The notes under the pieces were generated by a model. That model worked only from the letters and a program-made list of their open reading frames with translations. It was not told where the DNA came from and did no database searches. 64,000 bases of DNA, from positions 1 to 64,000 of the forward strand of contig JAFABG010000025.1 of assembly GCA_023426145.1 (NCBI GenBank), written 5' to 3'. Origin of the DNA: Bacteroidota bacterium (GTDB lineage Bacteria; Bacteroidota; Bacteroidia; Bacteroidales; Bacteroidaceae). A program made the translations under genes and the position numbers. Below are positions 16,227 to 24,977 of this stretch, in pieces. Position 1 is the stretch's first letter. Every line of letters starts with the position of its first letter.

Positions 16227-17279
16227 TTAGAATCTCGTCATAAACTCAATGACAATCTTATCACGTTCCGATTCCTTTGGAACACCTGATTTCTTATAGA
16301 AATACTTCTCAAAGTTTAAGCGAAGGTCAGCAATAAATGCTTTTGAAAGACTGATCGTAACTCCACCGGTTACACGTTGACGCGCATAATCGTTAATTTT
16401 CAGAGCGCTCGTTTCAGTATCCATGATTCCATTACTATGATCAGTCATCATATCATAACGGGCCAAAAAAGAGATCTTATGGAACACCTTTCTTAGAGGT
16501 AAATCGTAATTTACAAAACTATTTACTGCGTGAACATCTTTAAACGCATCATGTCCATACTTCTTATATAAATATTCAGCTTCAATATGGAAACGATCAT
16601 TTTGATAATAAATACCAGCATCATACATATTTATACGTGTATACTCCGGTTTAATCAATTGAGTGCTAAGTGTTAAATTCCAATGTTTACTAGGGAGCAA
16701 CTGCGCTTTAATCGAATAATTCAGCGTTTTATGCCACTCTTTTTGATTCGTTAATCCAGAGCCATTAAACAGTCCACCCTCAAGAATAAAAGGAAAACCT
16801 TCATTTTGGGAATATCCGCCAGTAAAGCCAACATCACGTACATTTCCCACTTGCTTAGCAATGAAAGAGCGGTTGGCAAAATATTGCTGATGAGGAGAGC
16901 GATGTGCATCTATAGTAAACGGCACACGCATCTGACCAATAGTGAAGTTCAAATCTTTAACGGGAAAAACACGAGCGTACGCATCAAGCATTTTGATAGA
17001 GCCTTCATCAGAAAGATCAATCTCTGCCTTATAGGCTACGATAGGATGAACATTACCTGAAACACTGAAACGAGCATTACGCACTTCAAAACGGCTCTCA
17101 TCCGTTTGAGTTTGAAGCTCATATTTACCCCTAATTGTTCCATGAATTTCGGGTAAATAATCTTTTAGTTCCATGACTTCTTTGTTCAATTTTTTGCCAT
17201 CTCCGGCATTCTCTGTAGCCTGTCCAAAGGCTGCTGTCGCCAAAAATAAAGCGGCGACGGTTGTTTTCATTCTACTCAT
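16227..17279 (-). CDS. Phosphate-selective porin O/P-like outer-membrane protein
   Basis: A 350-residue protein with a signal peptide (TVAALFLATAAFG, about residues 6-20; the start may be the second Met, three codons in). The body alternates beta strands and matches the OprO/OprP family: FEVRNARFSVSGNV, AYKAEIDLSDEG, LDAYARV, FTIGQMRVPFT, and the ending VIEFMTRF with a terminal Phe. The family contains phosphate porins and many general porins, so ion selectivity is not established. A TATCTTTG -7 element is readable on the minus strand at 17314-17307. The CYTH gene follows after 22 bases. Confidence 0.8.
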   Translation of the reverse strand: MSRMKTTVAALFLATAAFGQATENAGDGKKLNKEVMELKDYLPEIHGTIRGKYELQTQTDESRFEVRNARFSVSGNVHPIVAYKAEIDLSDEGSIKMLDAYARVFPVKDLNFTIGQMRVPFTIDAHRSPHQQYFANRSFIAKQVGNVRDVGFTGGYSQNEGFPFILEGGLFNGSGLTNQKEWHKTLNYSIKAQLLPSKHWNLTLSTQLIKPEYTRINMYDAGIYYQNDRFHIEAEYLYKKYGHDAFKDVHAVNSFVNYDLPLRKVFHKISFLARYDMMTDHSNGIMDTETSALKINDYARQRVTGGVTISLSKAFIADLRLNFEKYFYKKSGVPKESERDKIVIEFMTRF

Positions 17280-17405
17280 CTCAGTTCTTTGATACTATAT
17301 TCGCCGCAAAGATACTGCTGTGAGAAGACATAAACATTACAAATAAAAGACAGTAGAATTACAGACATATTACAATTGTGTTACAAAAAGGGGGGAGCAG
17401 TAGGC

Positions 17406-17457
17406 AAAAACAAACCACAGACTATGCCTATCAGAAACACTGCGCATAACCTGTGGT
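17406..17457 (-). terminator. Terminator after the 44-residue membrane protein gene
   Basis: ACCACAG (17414-17420) pairs with CTGTGGT (17451-17457), extended inside by TATGC/GCATA, and is followed on the minus strand by TTTGTTTTTG. It begins seven bases after the stop of the small gene, supporting that gene as real. Confidence 0.65.
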
Positions 17458-17463
17458 AATCAA

Positions 17464-17598
17464 TTAACTGACAAAAGAAAAAGCAATCAACATCATCAAA
17501 GCCAAAACAACAAATGATATAAAGACTATTTTGATTACCCGCTGAGCTTGTTCTTCTTCTTTTTTGGTATGCGCTACTTTCTTCCTACTCTTACCCAT
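17464..17598 (-). CDS. Small single-pass membrane protein (44 aa) downstream of prfB
   Basis: This short gene encodes a very basic and then acidic N-terminus (MGKSRKKVAHTKKEEEQAQR) followed by one hydrophobic helix (VIKIVFISFVVLALMMLIAF) and SFVS. The charge pattern predicts the N-terminus in the cytoplasm. It begins 85 bases after the stop of prfB on the same strand and ends directly before a terminator hairpin, so it is likely the last gene of the prfB transcript. It resembles tiny conserved membrane proteins of Bacteroidales with no known function. Confidence 0.6.
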   Translation of the reverse strand: MGKSRKKVAHTKKEEEQAQRVIKIVFISFVVLALMMLIAFSFVS

Positions 17599-17683
17599 AT
17601 TAATTAGCTTTAAAGTTCAACACTAACAAAGATAAGAATAATTCTCATAAATATCCAAAAATAACACATCCCAATTTATTTTT

Positions 17684-18800
17684 TTAAGACTCCTGAGAGG
17701 AGAACTCCATCAAATAAGCCTTGATGAATTCATCAATTTTACCGTCCATCACTCCATTCACATCTGAAGTTTGATAGTTGGTACGATGATCTTTTACACG
17801 TCGATCATCAAAAACATAACTACGAATCTGAGAGCCCCACTCTATTTTCTTCTTGCCAGCTTCTACTTTAGCTTGTTCAGCCATCCGATATTGAAGTTCT
17901 TTATCATACAAGATTGAACGCAATTGTCGCATCGCATTCTCACGGTTTTTGGGTTGATCTCGTGTTTCTGTGTTTTCAATAAGAATTTCTTCTTCTTCCC
18001 CGGTATAAGGATCTTTATACTGATAGCGCAGACGCACTCCCGATTCCACTTTATTCACGTTCTGACCACCAGCACCACCACTTCTGAAAGTATCCCAAGA
18101 AATACAAGCCGGCAAAATATTAACCTCAATACTATCATCGACTAAAGGAGTGACAAAAACAGAAGCAAACGAAGTCATACGCTTTCCTTGAGCATTGTAA
18201 GGAGAAACGCGCACCAAACGATGCACTCCATTCTCACCCTTAAGATAGCCATAAGCAAAATCACCTTCCATGTTAATTGTGCAAGTTTTTATTCCGGCCT
18301 CATCACCTTCCTGAAGGTTTGCTATAGTCGCTTTATAACCATTAGTTTCAGCATATCGAAGATACATACGCATTAACATCGATGCCCAGTCCTGACTCTC
18401 AGTACCTCCGGCACCAGAGTTTATTTTTAGCACGCATGCCATCTGGTCGGCCTCATCACGTAGCATATTTTTAAGTTCCAAAGCCTCCACTGCTTCACTT
18501 GCTTTTGCATAAGTGGCATCCACTTCCTCTTCACTAACCAATTCTTCTTTATAAAAATCAAAAGACAGTTCGAGTTCGTCTGCTAAGGTCTTCACTTCGT
18601 TGTAGCCTTCAATCCACTTCTGTAGATCTTTCACTAACTTCATTTGTGCTTCCGCCTTTTTCTGGTCTTCCCAGAAACCAGGAGCCTGAGTTCTTAATTG
18701 CTCTTCTTCGACTTGAATTTTCTTCGCATCGATGTCAAAGATACCTCCTCAGCGCATCAGTGCGCTCTTTCACGTCTTTAAGTTGTTCAATAGTAATCAT
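17684..18800 (-). CDS. prfB: Peptide chain release factor 2 (programmed +1 frameshift)
   Basis: RF2 reads UGA and UAA stops and triggers peptide release. Translation starts at ATG 18800; the first 21 codons end in CTT TGA at 18740-18735. The context AGGAGG-TAT-CTT-TGA-C is the classic autoregulatory frameshift site: when RF2 is scarce the ribosome slips +1 and continues at GAC (18736). The full product is 371 residues, normal for RF2. The GGQ motif that enters the peptidyl-transferase centre is present (GGAGGQNVNKVES). The stop-recognition tripeptide reads SPY (VRVSPYNAQGKR) where E. coli RF2 has SPF. A good promoter lies at 18851-18883. The break at the UGA is regulation, not a mutation. Confidence 0.95.
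18734..18750 (-). promoter_or_regulatory. RF2 +1 frameshift site with internal Shine-Dalgarno
   Basis: On the coding strand this reads GAGGAGGTATCTTTGAC: an internal SD-like AGGAGG three bases before CTT, then TGA and C. It matches the conserved RF2 recoding signal, and the frames before and after the site were checked against the starts at 18800 and 18736. Confidence 0.93.
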
Positions 18801-18850
18801 CTGATTTTCAATTTTATCATTTACAATTTTCAAATTTCTAAATTCGGATG

Positions 18851-18883
18851 CAAAGATAGAAAATTATATTGAGAGTGAACAAA
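18851..18883 (-). promoter_or_regulatory. Putative prfB promoter
   Basis: On the minus strand TTTG (18883-18880) and TATCTTTG (18858-18851) are spaced by 21 bases and match the Bacteroides -33 and -7 consensus exactly. Transcription would start at about 18844, giving a leader of some 44 bases. Confidence 0.6.
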
Positions 18884-18917
18884 TTCATTTTTTTAAATCG
18901 AGAAGTATACTAAAAAG

Positions 18918-18971
18918 AGAAAAAAACGGTGAATAAGTAGCCCCATTAGATTGCTAACTTATTCACCGTTT
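18918..18971 (-). terminator. Rho-independent terminator after the acyl-CoA synthetase gene
   Basis: A perfect 15-bp stem joins AAACGGTGAATAAGT (18924-18938) and ACTTATTCACCGTTT (18957-18971), followed on the minus strand by a T-rich tract. It lies 22 bases after the stop at 18994. Confidence 0.85.
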
Positions 18972-18993
18972 ATTTAGTCTTGGCAAATTTTAT

Positions 18994-20799
18994 TTATTCG
19001 GCGTACATGCCTTCAATTAGATCTTTATAGTTTTCTGCTACCACTGCACGCTTTAGTTTCAGCGTATTGGTCAGTTCTCCACGCTCCATGCTGAAAGGTT
19101 CAGCAAGTAAAGCAAAGCGTTTGATCTGCTCATAATGAGCAAACTGCTGCTGCAATGTATCAATCCTTGCACGGAAAAGTCCTACAATTTTTGGATGCTT
19201 CAACAGTTCATCCATATCCTTATATTCGATTCCTTTTTCTTTTGCATATTCTTTCACATAGCCATAAACGGGAACTATTAAAGCAGAAACAAACTTGCGC
19301 TGATCGGCAATAATAGCAATTTGATCAATATATCGATCAATAACCAATTTGGTTTCTAATGCCTGTGGAGCAATATATTTACCGTTCGATGTTTTAAACA
19401 AGTCTTTGATTCGTTCCGTCAAGAAAAGCTGCCCATTCTTGAAGTACCCTGCATCACCTGTATGAAACCATCCATCTGCATCAAAAGCAGCAGCAGTAGC
19501 TTCAGCTTTTTTGTAATATCCCTTGGTTATACTCTTACCACGAAGTAAAATCTCATTATCTTCACCGATCTTTGCCTCAAGCCCATTCAGAACGACACCG
19601 ACAGAGCCAATATCATAACCAACTGGGAGAGTACAAGACACAGTAGCCGTAGATTCAGTCAACCCATAGCCTACAATCATATTGATACCTACTGAATGAA
19701 CAAATTCATTAATCTCATCGGGCACAGCTGCTCCCGCAGTAGGGAAGAAATTACCATTCTCAATCCCAATGGTCTTTTTCAGCAACGAATAGATTGTTTT
19801 CTCGTAAAATTTATACTTCAATTGAAGCATAACGGGTGGAGTTTTTCCCAAACGAAGATATTCCAGATTGTGAATTCGACCTACTTTAATAGCATCCAGC
19901 ATCAAAGTTTTCTTTAGTCCAGTAGTTTCATTTATCTTTTCTTGCACCCCATCATACACTTTCTCCCAGAAACGAGGAACGCTACACATCAGACTCGGAC
20001 GTATCTCTTTTATAGCAGTCTGAATTTCAGCAGGTTTAAGATTGATACAAATTTGCACACCTTTATGCAGACACAGATAGCACCAAGCTTTCTCAAAAAC
20101 ATGAGTAAGCGGAAGGAAATTCATGGAAACATCCTTACCAGTCATAGTTGTCAATCTCTCATCGTGCGTATGGAACTGCTCCAAATAACAGGAGTGATGT
20201 AACATTACTCCCTTTGGTTCACCCGTAGTTCCTGAAGTATAGAGAATATTTGCCATATCGTCTGGAGAAGCAGAAGCCATACGTTTTTCAACCACTTCAT
20301 TGTGAGGAAGTCCCTCACCCATCGCCATAAACTCGTCAAAATAGATAGAAGAGACATCACGGGGATCTTTTACAACAGAGCGATCGAAGATTATTAATTG
20401 TTGTAAAGAAGAGCACAAACCGAAGATGCTAAAAGCAGCATTATATTGATATTGTTCTCCTACAAAAAGATAACGGATTTGAGCGTCGTTAATAATGTAT
20501 TGAGCTTGAGCCGGAGAGCTTGTTGCATAAAACGGAATCGTGACTGCACGATTGCCGAATGCTCCGAAATCTACATAGAACCATTCAGGTTTGTTCTGTG
20601 AAAAAATTCCGATATTCTCTTGCTCCTCTACTCCTAAAGCCACGAAAGCATTAGCAGCCTGTCGTACAGTTCCAGAGAATTGATTCCATGTAATTGGAAT
20701 CCATTGTGCTGTCTCATAGTCACGGTATTTCAATGCTACCTTGTCGCCATACTTTTCGGCCTGACGATGGACCAAGACAGATAAATGATGATAAGTCAT
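18994..20799 (-). CDS. Long-chain acyl-CoA synthetase (AMP-forming)
   Basis: A 601-residue ANL-superfamily enzyme. The AMP/P-loop motif is YTSGTTGEPKGVML at residues 187-200, the A5-type motif is GYGLTES, and the C-terminal hinge region is DGWFHTGDAGYF. Length and motifs match the FadD/FACS15 long-chain fatty acid-CoA ligases of Bacteroidetes: ATP + fatty acid + CoA gives acyl-CoA + AMP + PPi. The protein is cytoplasmic or membrane-associated, with no signal peptide. On the coding strand TACCTTTG at 20831-20824 is a perfect -7 element. It is a single-gene unit between a terminator and a divergent promoter. Confidence 0.9.
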   Translation of the reverse strand: MTYHHLSVLVHRQAEKYGDKVALKYRDYETAQWIPITWNQFSGTVRQAANAFVALGVEEQENIGIFSQNKPEWFYVDFGAFGNRAVTIPFYATSSPAQAQYIINDAQIRYLFVGEQYQYNAAFSIFGLCSSLQQLIIFDRSVVKDPRDVSSIYFDEFMAMGEGLPHNEVVEKRMASASPDDMANILYTSGTTGEPKGVMLHHSCYLEQFHTHDERLTTMTGKDVSMNFLPLTHVFEKAWCYLCLHKGVQICINLKPAEIQTAIKEIRPSLMCSVPRFWEKVYDGVQEKINETTGLKKTLMLDAIKVGRIHNLEYLRLGKTPPVMLQLKYKFYEKTIYSLLKKTIGIENGNFFPTAGAAVPDEINEFVHSVGINMIVGYGLTESTATVSCTLPVGYDIGSVGVVLNGLEAKIGEDNEILLRGKSITKGYYKKAEATAAAFDADGWFHTGDAGYFKNGQLFLTERIKDLFKTSNGKYIAPQALETKLVIDRYIDQIAIIADQRKFVSALIVPVYGYVKEYAKEKGIEYKDMDELLKHPKIVGLFRARIDTLQQQFAHYEQIKRFALLAEPFSMERGELTNTLKLKRAVVAENYKDLIEGMYAE

Positions 20800-20823
20800 A
20801 CTCTTTGTATTAATAAATATGCT

Positions 20824-20873
20824 ACAAAGGTATTAGTTTTATTTGAAACTATTGCGCAAAACGAGTATCTTTG
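20824..20873. promoter_or_regulatory. Overlapping divergent promoters (acyl-CoA synthetase / M20 gene)
   Basis: Plus strand: TTTG at 20842-20845, 20 bases, then TATCTTTG at 20866-20873, an exact match to the Bacteroides consensus, driving the M20 gene. Minus strand: TACCTTTG at 20831-20824 for the acyl-CoA synthetase, with a less clear -33. The two promoters face away from each other within 50 bases and may interfere. Confidence 0.6.
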
Positions 20874-20908
20874 TGCAAATATTACGCTCTAAATTAACAC
20901 GTTTGTAT

Positions 20909-21976
20909 ATGAAATACGATATTCCAACGATGACAGCAGAAGCCGTAAGCCTGTTGAAATCACTGATCAGCATTCCGTCCATTAGCCGTGAAGAGACGCA
21001 AGCAGCTGATTTTCTGCAAAATTATATTGAAACTGAAGGGATGCAGACGGGCCGTAAAGGCAACAACGTTTGGTGCCTCAGCCCGATGTTTGACCTCAAA
21101 AAGCCTACCATCCTACTCAATTCTCACATCGACACCGTAAAGCCCGTAAATGGCTGGCGCAAAGACCCTTTCACACCCCGTGATGAAAACGGAAAATTAT
21201 ACGGACTGGGAAGTAACGATGCGGGAGGGAGTGTCGTTTCTCTTTTACAGGTGTTCCTGCAACTATGTCGCACTTCTCAAAATTATAATCTAATTTATCT
21301 CGCTTCTTGCGAAGAAGAAGTCTCGGGTAAGGATGGAATCGAATGTGTATTGCCGGGTTTACCCCCTGTCTCATTTGCCATTGTAGGAGAACCGACAGAA
21401 ATGCAACCTGCCATTGCCGAAAAAGGATTAATGGTACTAGATGTAACTGCTACAGGCAAAGCCGGACATGCCGCACGAAATGAAGGAGACAACGCCATTT
21501 ATAAAGTATTGAATGATATTGCTTGGTTTCGTGACTATCATTTCGAGAAAGAATCGCCTATGCTCGGACCTGTAAAAATGAGCGTCACAGTAATCAATGC
21601 AGGCACACAGCACAATGTAGTTCCCGATAAATGTACATTCGTTGTTGATATCCGAAGCAACGAGCTTTATTCTAACGAAGACCTATTTGCCGAAATCAAG
21701 AAACATATTTCCTGTGATGCAAAAGCTCGCTCATTCCGCCTCAATTCTTCAAGCATCGACGAGAAACATCCGTTCGTACAAAAAGCAGTGAAAATGGGAC
21801 GGGTACCATACGGTTCGCCCACCCTGTCAGATCAGGCATTAATGTCGTTTTCATCGGTAAAAATGGGGCCGGGACGCTCATCACGTTCACATACAGCCGA
21901 GGAGTATATTATGCTAAAAGAAATTGAAGAAGCGATCGGAATATATTTAGATTTATTAGATGGACTTAAGCTATAA
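20909..21976 (+). CDS. M20 family deacylase, ArgE-like (N-acyl-ornithine deacetylase)
   Basis: A 355-residue zinc peptidase-family enzyme. The frame is open from 20843, but that would place the -33/-7 promoter inside the gene, so ATG 20909 is preferred. Metal and catalytic residues are visible: H73 and D75 (SHIDTV), D104 (LGSNDAGG), E135-E136 (CEEE) and the later EPTE region. The length and the GSNDAGG motif fit the ArgE/DapE subgroup, which removes an acyl group from N-acyl-ornithine (acetyl or, in Bacteroides, succinyl) in arginine synthesis. No other arginine genes are nearby, so DapE-like or dipeptidase activity remains possible. Confidence 0.8.
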   Translation: MKYDIPTMTAEAVSLLKSLISIPSISREETQAADFLQNYIETEGMQTGRKGNNVWCLSPMFDLKKPTILLNSHIDTVKPVNGWRKDPFTPRDENGKLYGLGSNDAGGSVVSLLQVFLQLCRTSQNYNLIYLASCEEEVSGKDGIECVLPGLPPVSFAIVGEPTEMQPAIAEKGLMVLDVTATGKAGHAARNEGDNAIYKVLNDIAWFRDYHFEKESPMLGPVKMSVTVINAGTQHNVVPDKCTFVVDIRSNELYSNEDLFAEIKKHISCDAKARSFRLNSSSIDEKHPFVQKAVKMGRVPYGSPTLSDQALMSFSSVKMGPGRSSRSHTAEEYIMLKEIEEAIGIYLDLLDGLKL

Positions 21977-22014
21977 GTCTGTCTTTTCCACCACTCCTTC
22001 TTGGCTAGAAACAA

Positions 22015-22039
22015 AGCCACCGCAAATATTACGGTGGCT
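22015..22039. terminator. Hairpin between convergent genes
   Basis: AGCCACCG (22015-22022) pairs perfectly with CGGTGGCT (22032-22039) around a nine-base loop, between the M20 gene and the thioredoxin gene. The right side runs into AAAATCAATTATTTT. It is probably a terminator, though the T tracts are weak. Confidence 0.5.
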
Positions 22040-22099
22040 AAAATCAATTATTTTAAACTTATCCTCCCCTAAGAGAATAGGCTAATACTAACAGCCTAA

Positions 22100-23317
22100 T
22101 CATTCTAAGAGTTTTGATAAAGATTCTCCAAGCTCTTTTCCTCTTAGCCTTTTTTCTATAATAACTCCTGCAGGGTCAACCAAGAAAGTACTAGGTATGG
22201 CAAACACACCATATGCATCGGAAGCATCAATATCCAATAATTGCGTCCAAGTCATTCCAAGTTCTTGCACGGCATCCTTCCAATCTTGTTGTTTAGTATC
22301 TATCGAAATGCTAACAACCTCAAACCCTTTAGATACATATTTCTCATAAGCAGCTTTTACATTGGGCATTTCGCTTCGACAAGGTCCACACCAGGAGGCC
22401 CAAAAGTCTATTAATACATATTTTCCTTGCCCCAGATAATCAGCCAATTGAACCTCTTTTCCGGCCCCATCTTTTACTCTTGCATTTGGAAAATGTTCAC
22501 CTATTTTTATTTTAGCCTCTATCTGAGTCCTCTTTGTTTTTGCATTTTCACTCTTTTCCCACCGTTCTCGATCTTCTTTCGACATTCGTTTTAGAACCTC
22601 TTCTTGCGATCTTTGAACGAATTGTTCTTTTTGTTCGATTGACTTCTTAACTAATATATGGTTCATAAATTCAAGAGAAGCCCCCTCTTTTATGCTTTCA
22701 GTATCTCTATAAATCATTGCTCCACCAATAGATGTAAAAAGATAAACCCCACTCAAGCCATTTTTATGAGAATTAAGACAAGGCAAAATAGAATCAACTG
22801 AAGCACGCGCTTCTTTAGTAAGTTCGTCCAACTTCATTTTGAACGCACTATCATTCCTCATCTTATCCACTAATTTTTCAGGCTTAAGATTTTCCATTAA
22901 ACGTCGAAACCCTTTTTCGCAGGAAATCATCTGATCTCTAAATGGACGAATTTGATGAATTACAAAATCTAATGTATCATTCTGCAACGTTCCTCCCCGC
23001 CTATCGGTGACTATATCCAGACTAATTGTTCCCTCCTCCAAAATCAACGGATAAAGATTATCATCAGCTTGTTTTTGCCTGATAACCGCAATACGAGGCT
23101 GGTCTTGAACCCCAGAAAAGATAAATTTTCCTCTTTTCACTTGAGCACTATCCAATAGAATGTCTTTCACAACATTTCCATCTTCCAGCAGATGTATATA
23201 AAGCCACTTCCCATTTAGGGCCTTGCTAGCAGTCCCTTTAACAATATATGCTTCTTGGGCAGAAGCTAACACAGAGATGCTACTAACAATCAACAATACA
23301 ATAGTTTTAATTTTCAT
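22100..23317 (-). CDS. TlpA-like thiol-disulfide oxidoreductase with DUF4369 domain
   Basis: A protein of 405 residues from ATG 23317 (an ATG eight codons upstream, 23341, is also possible). Signal peptide: TIVLLIVSSISVLASA. Residues about 25-120 are a DUF4369 beta domain (YIVKGTASKALNGKWLYIHL), the middle is a charged coiled coil, and the last 140 residues are an AhpC-TSA/Redoxin thioredoxin fold with WCGPC (cysteines 318 and 321 counted from 23341) and the cis-Pro motif IPSTFLVD. Such periplasmic proteins keep cysteines reduced or exchange disulfides on partner envelope proteins. Within the cluster the Cys-rich lipoprotein at 34436 and the DUF1573 protein at 32842 are possible partners, by inference only. 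Confidence 0.87.
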   Translation of the reverse strand: MKIKTIVLLIVSSISVLASAQEAYIVKGTASKALNGKWLYIHLLEDGNVVKDILLDSAQVKRGKFIFSGVQDQPRIAVIRQKQADDNLYPLILEEGTISLDIVTDRRGGTLQNDTLDFVIHQIRPFRDQMISCEKGFRRLMENLKPEKLVDKMRNDSAFKMKLDELTKEARASVDSILPCLNSHKNGLSGVYLFTSIGGAMIYRDTESIKEGASLEFMNHILVKKSIEQKEQFVQRSQEEVLKRMSKEDRERWEKSENAKTKRTQIEAKIKIGEHFPNARVKDGAGKEVQLADYLGQGKYVLIDFWASWCGPCRSEMPNVKAAYEKYVSKGFEVVSISIDTKQQDWKDAVQELGMTWTQLLDIDASDAYGVFAIPSTFLVDPAGVIIEKRLRGKELGESLSKLLE

Positions 23318-23397
23318 ATTTATTATATTAATGAACAACATAAACTCAACTTAAGGTTACAATATACTAAAAGAACTATGGACTTATACCAAGCAAC

Positions 23398-23637
23398 TTA
23401 CACCGGAATCACAAAATAAGCAAGAGCAAGAAGTGCTACAGATATAATGTATCCTATCTTCTCAACTTTACTATGTCGAAATAGGTAATTAAGCACAAAC
23501 AAAGTAAGTAGCCAAGCAAATTCGATTTTTATTAAATCATAATGTTTCTCTAAAGGATCACCAATATAAAGATACATATTCAAAATAGCTACAACAATAC
23601 TAATTATCCAGTTCATTGCTCGTTTCATAATATTCAT
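23398..23637 (-). CDS. Small hydrophobic membrane protein (79 aa)
   Basis: Three hydrophobic segments are visible: WIISIVVAILNMYLYIG, FAWLLTLFVLNYLF and IGYIISVALLALAYFVIPV, separated by short charged loops. There is no cleavable signal and no recognised family. The likely start is the second Met of MNIMKRAMN or the first; the choice does not matter for topology. It is the first of several tiny membrane proteins in this envelope cluster, placed just upstream of the thioredoxin-like gene on the same strand. Confidence 0.55.
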   Translation of the reverse strand: MNIMKRAMNWIISIVVAILNMYLYIGDPLEKHYDLIKIEFAWLLTLFVLNYLFRHSKVEKIGYIISVALLALAYFVIPV

Positions 23638-23842
23638 TTTTTTAAAATTATCGATATAGCCACAGCTGACTATTATTAGTTGAAATATCGTTCCCCAATC
23701 AAAAAGTAATTTAGCCTAAAAGGTTAAACTACAAAATATATTTTTTTCCCATATTGAAAGCATTATCATTACGTTTTGATCTAAAATAATTAATCAACTA
23801 TGACATATTATCTTAATGCGTTTTCTAGAATACATTCAGCTT

Positions 23843-24546
23843 CTATTTATTCATTTCATCTTCCAATAACCTAATAAAGTATCCCCCTACCACTGAACGT
23901 CCATGAAAATCAGCCACCTTTGCACAATCCGTATTGATTAAATCTGCCATTGGCACACGATCCGTTGTTTCATTCATAAACTTATGAAGAGGTAGTATCA
24001 GTTTACGAAACATCAGACGATCCTTACTTAAGGAGGCAGACCATACTGTCCAATCAACTTTTGCATAACTATGTCTGCTATCCAACGGACATCCAAACTC
24101 ATTCATCTTAGTAAGGTAGAAATCTATCTCTTTCTGAATAACTCTCTCTGAAAAAAGATTTAGGTCAAGTAGCCTGTCCCATACCAGATTATACTTCATC
24201 CCCCAACTATCCGGTTGGTCAAAAGCCAAACGATAATGATCACCTGCATTAGTAATTTTTTCCCATTCTTTGGCCATCTCACGGGCAGCATCCATATACT
24301 TCTCCGCTTCTTCTTTCTTATTCAGCATTTCTGCCAGACGTGCGCATACGTTGCAATACCCAAAACACCTTTGGCGGATAAATTAGCATGATGAGGACAG
24401 TCTCCTGCAAAATTATCTGTAGTAAGCTGATCACCGGTATCCGTTCCGTTTTCCAATAAATACTCAGCCCATTGAGTCAATGTCTTCCAATGCTTTTCTG
24501 CATATGAAGCATTCTTTTCCATTTTGGCAATAGCAGCAGTCATTAT
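23843..24546 (-). pseudogene. C-terminal remnant of a DUF4965-family gene, frameshifted
   Basis: The part from 24546 down to about 24345 encodes LIMTAAIAKMEKNASYAEKHW through NLSAKGVLGIATYA, and the part from 24328 to 23843 continues with LNKKEEAEKYMDAAREM through GRSVVGGYFIRLLEDEM in another frame. Together they align with the last 240 or so residues of the DUF4965 proteins at 26254 and 47940. A frameshift near 24330 separates them and the N-terminal two thirds are absent. The remnant lies immediately downstream of a ligase-gene remnant, copying the intact order at 26254-30744. Confidence 0.8.
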
Positions 24547-24671
24547 TAATCCGGTTACTATATTTATTTCTATTATCACACAACAAACAATCCGTAGATT
24601 CCTAAATACACAAGCGAAGTGATTGACAACAACTGTATTACTTCCATATTCATTCTAGTTTTATAGACATA

Positions 24672-24893
24672 TTCATTTTTTGTATTTCTCTTTCCATTTC
24701 TCTTTTCATCATCCTAATAGTAGTTGTCTTAATTTTCATCGGTTTGCTAATAACGGCCTCAGCCATAGCAAGCGATCGTTCTTTTTCACCATTCGTTTTT
24801 GTATAAATGGAATAGTTTATAAAGAGGTAGAAAGCGCGAGGGGCACATCATAAAGGCACTATTATAATATTCCTCAGCCAAGTCGGGTTTATT
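24672..24893 (-). pseudogene. C-terminal remnant of the O-antigen-ligase-like TPR gene
   Basis: Translating the minus strand gives AEEYYNSAFMMCPSRFLPL then YKLFHLYKNEW, and after a frameshift GEKERSLAMAEAVISKP then RMMKREMEREIQ. This aligns with the last 75 residues of the gene at 29176 (AEKYYKNASMMCPSRFTPL and AEMIINKP then RLMKREMEKEI). No transmembrane part remains. It is too short and broken to be functional. Confidence 0.75.
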
Positions 24894-24902
24894 TAGCTAC
24901 TG

Positions 24903-24940
24903 ATGCGAATCAGTAGTTGAAATCACTTGCTGATTCGCAT
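24903..24940. repeat. Hairpin with GCGAATCAG arms, related to 2315-2345
   Basis: ATGCGAATCAG (24903-24913) and CTGATTCGCAT (24930-24940) form a perfect 11-bp inverted repeat with a 16-base loop. It lies 38 bases after the stop of the gene at 24978 and could terminate it, although the T tract on that side is poor. The same arm sequence recurs 22 kb away. Confidence 0.55.
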
Positions 24941-24977
24941 TATTTTTAATTAAACAATTTGAGTTTCAAAAATATTG

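Noticed and set aside
18735..18737. In-frame TGA in prfB as a disabling mutation
   Set aside because: It sits in the exact RF2 recoding context, and both frames join into a full-length RF2.
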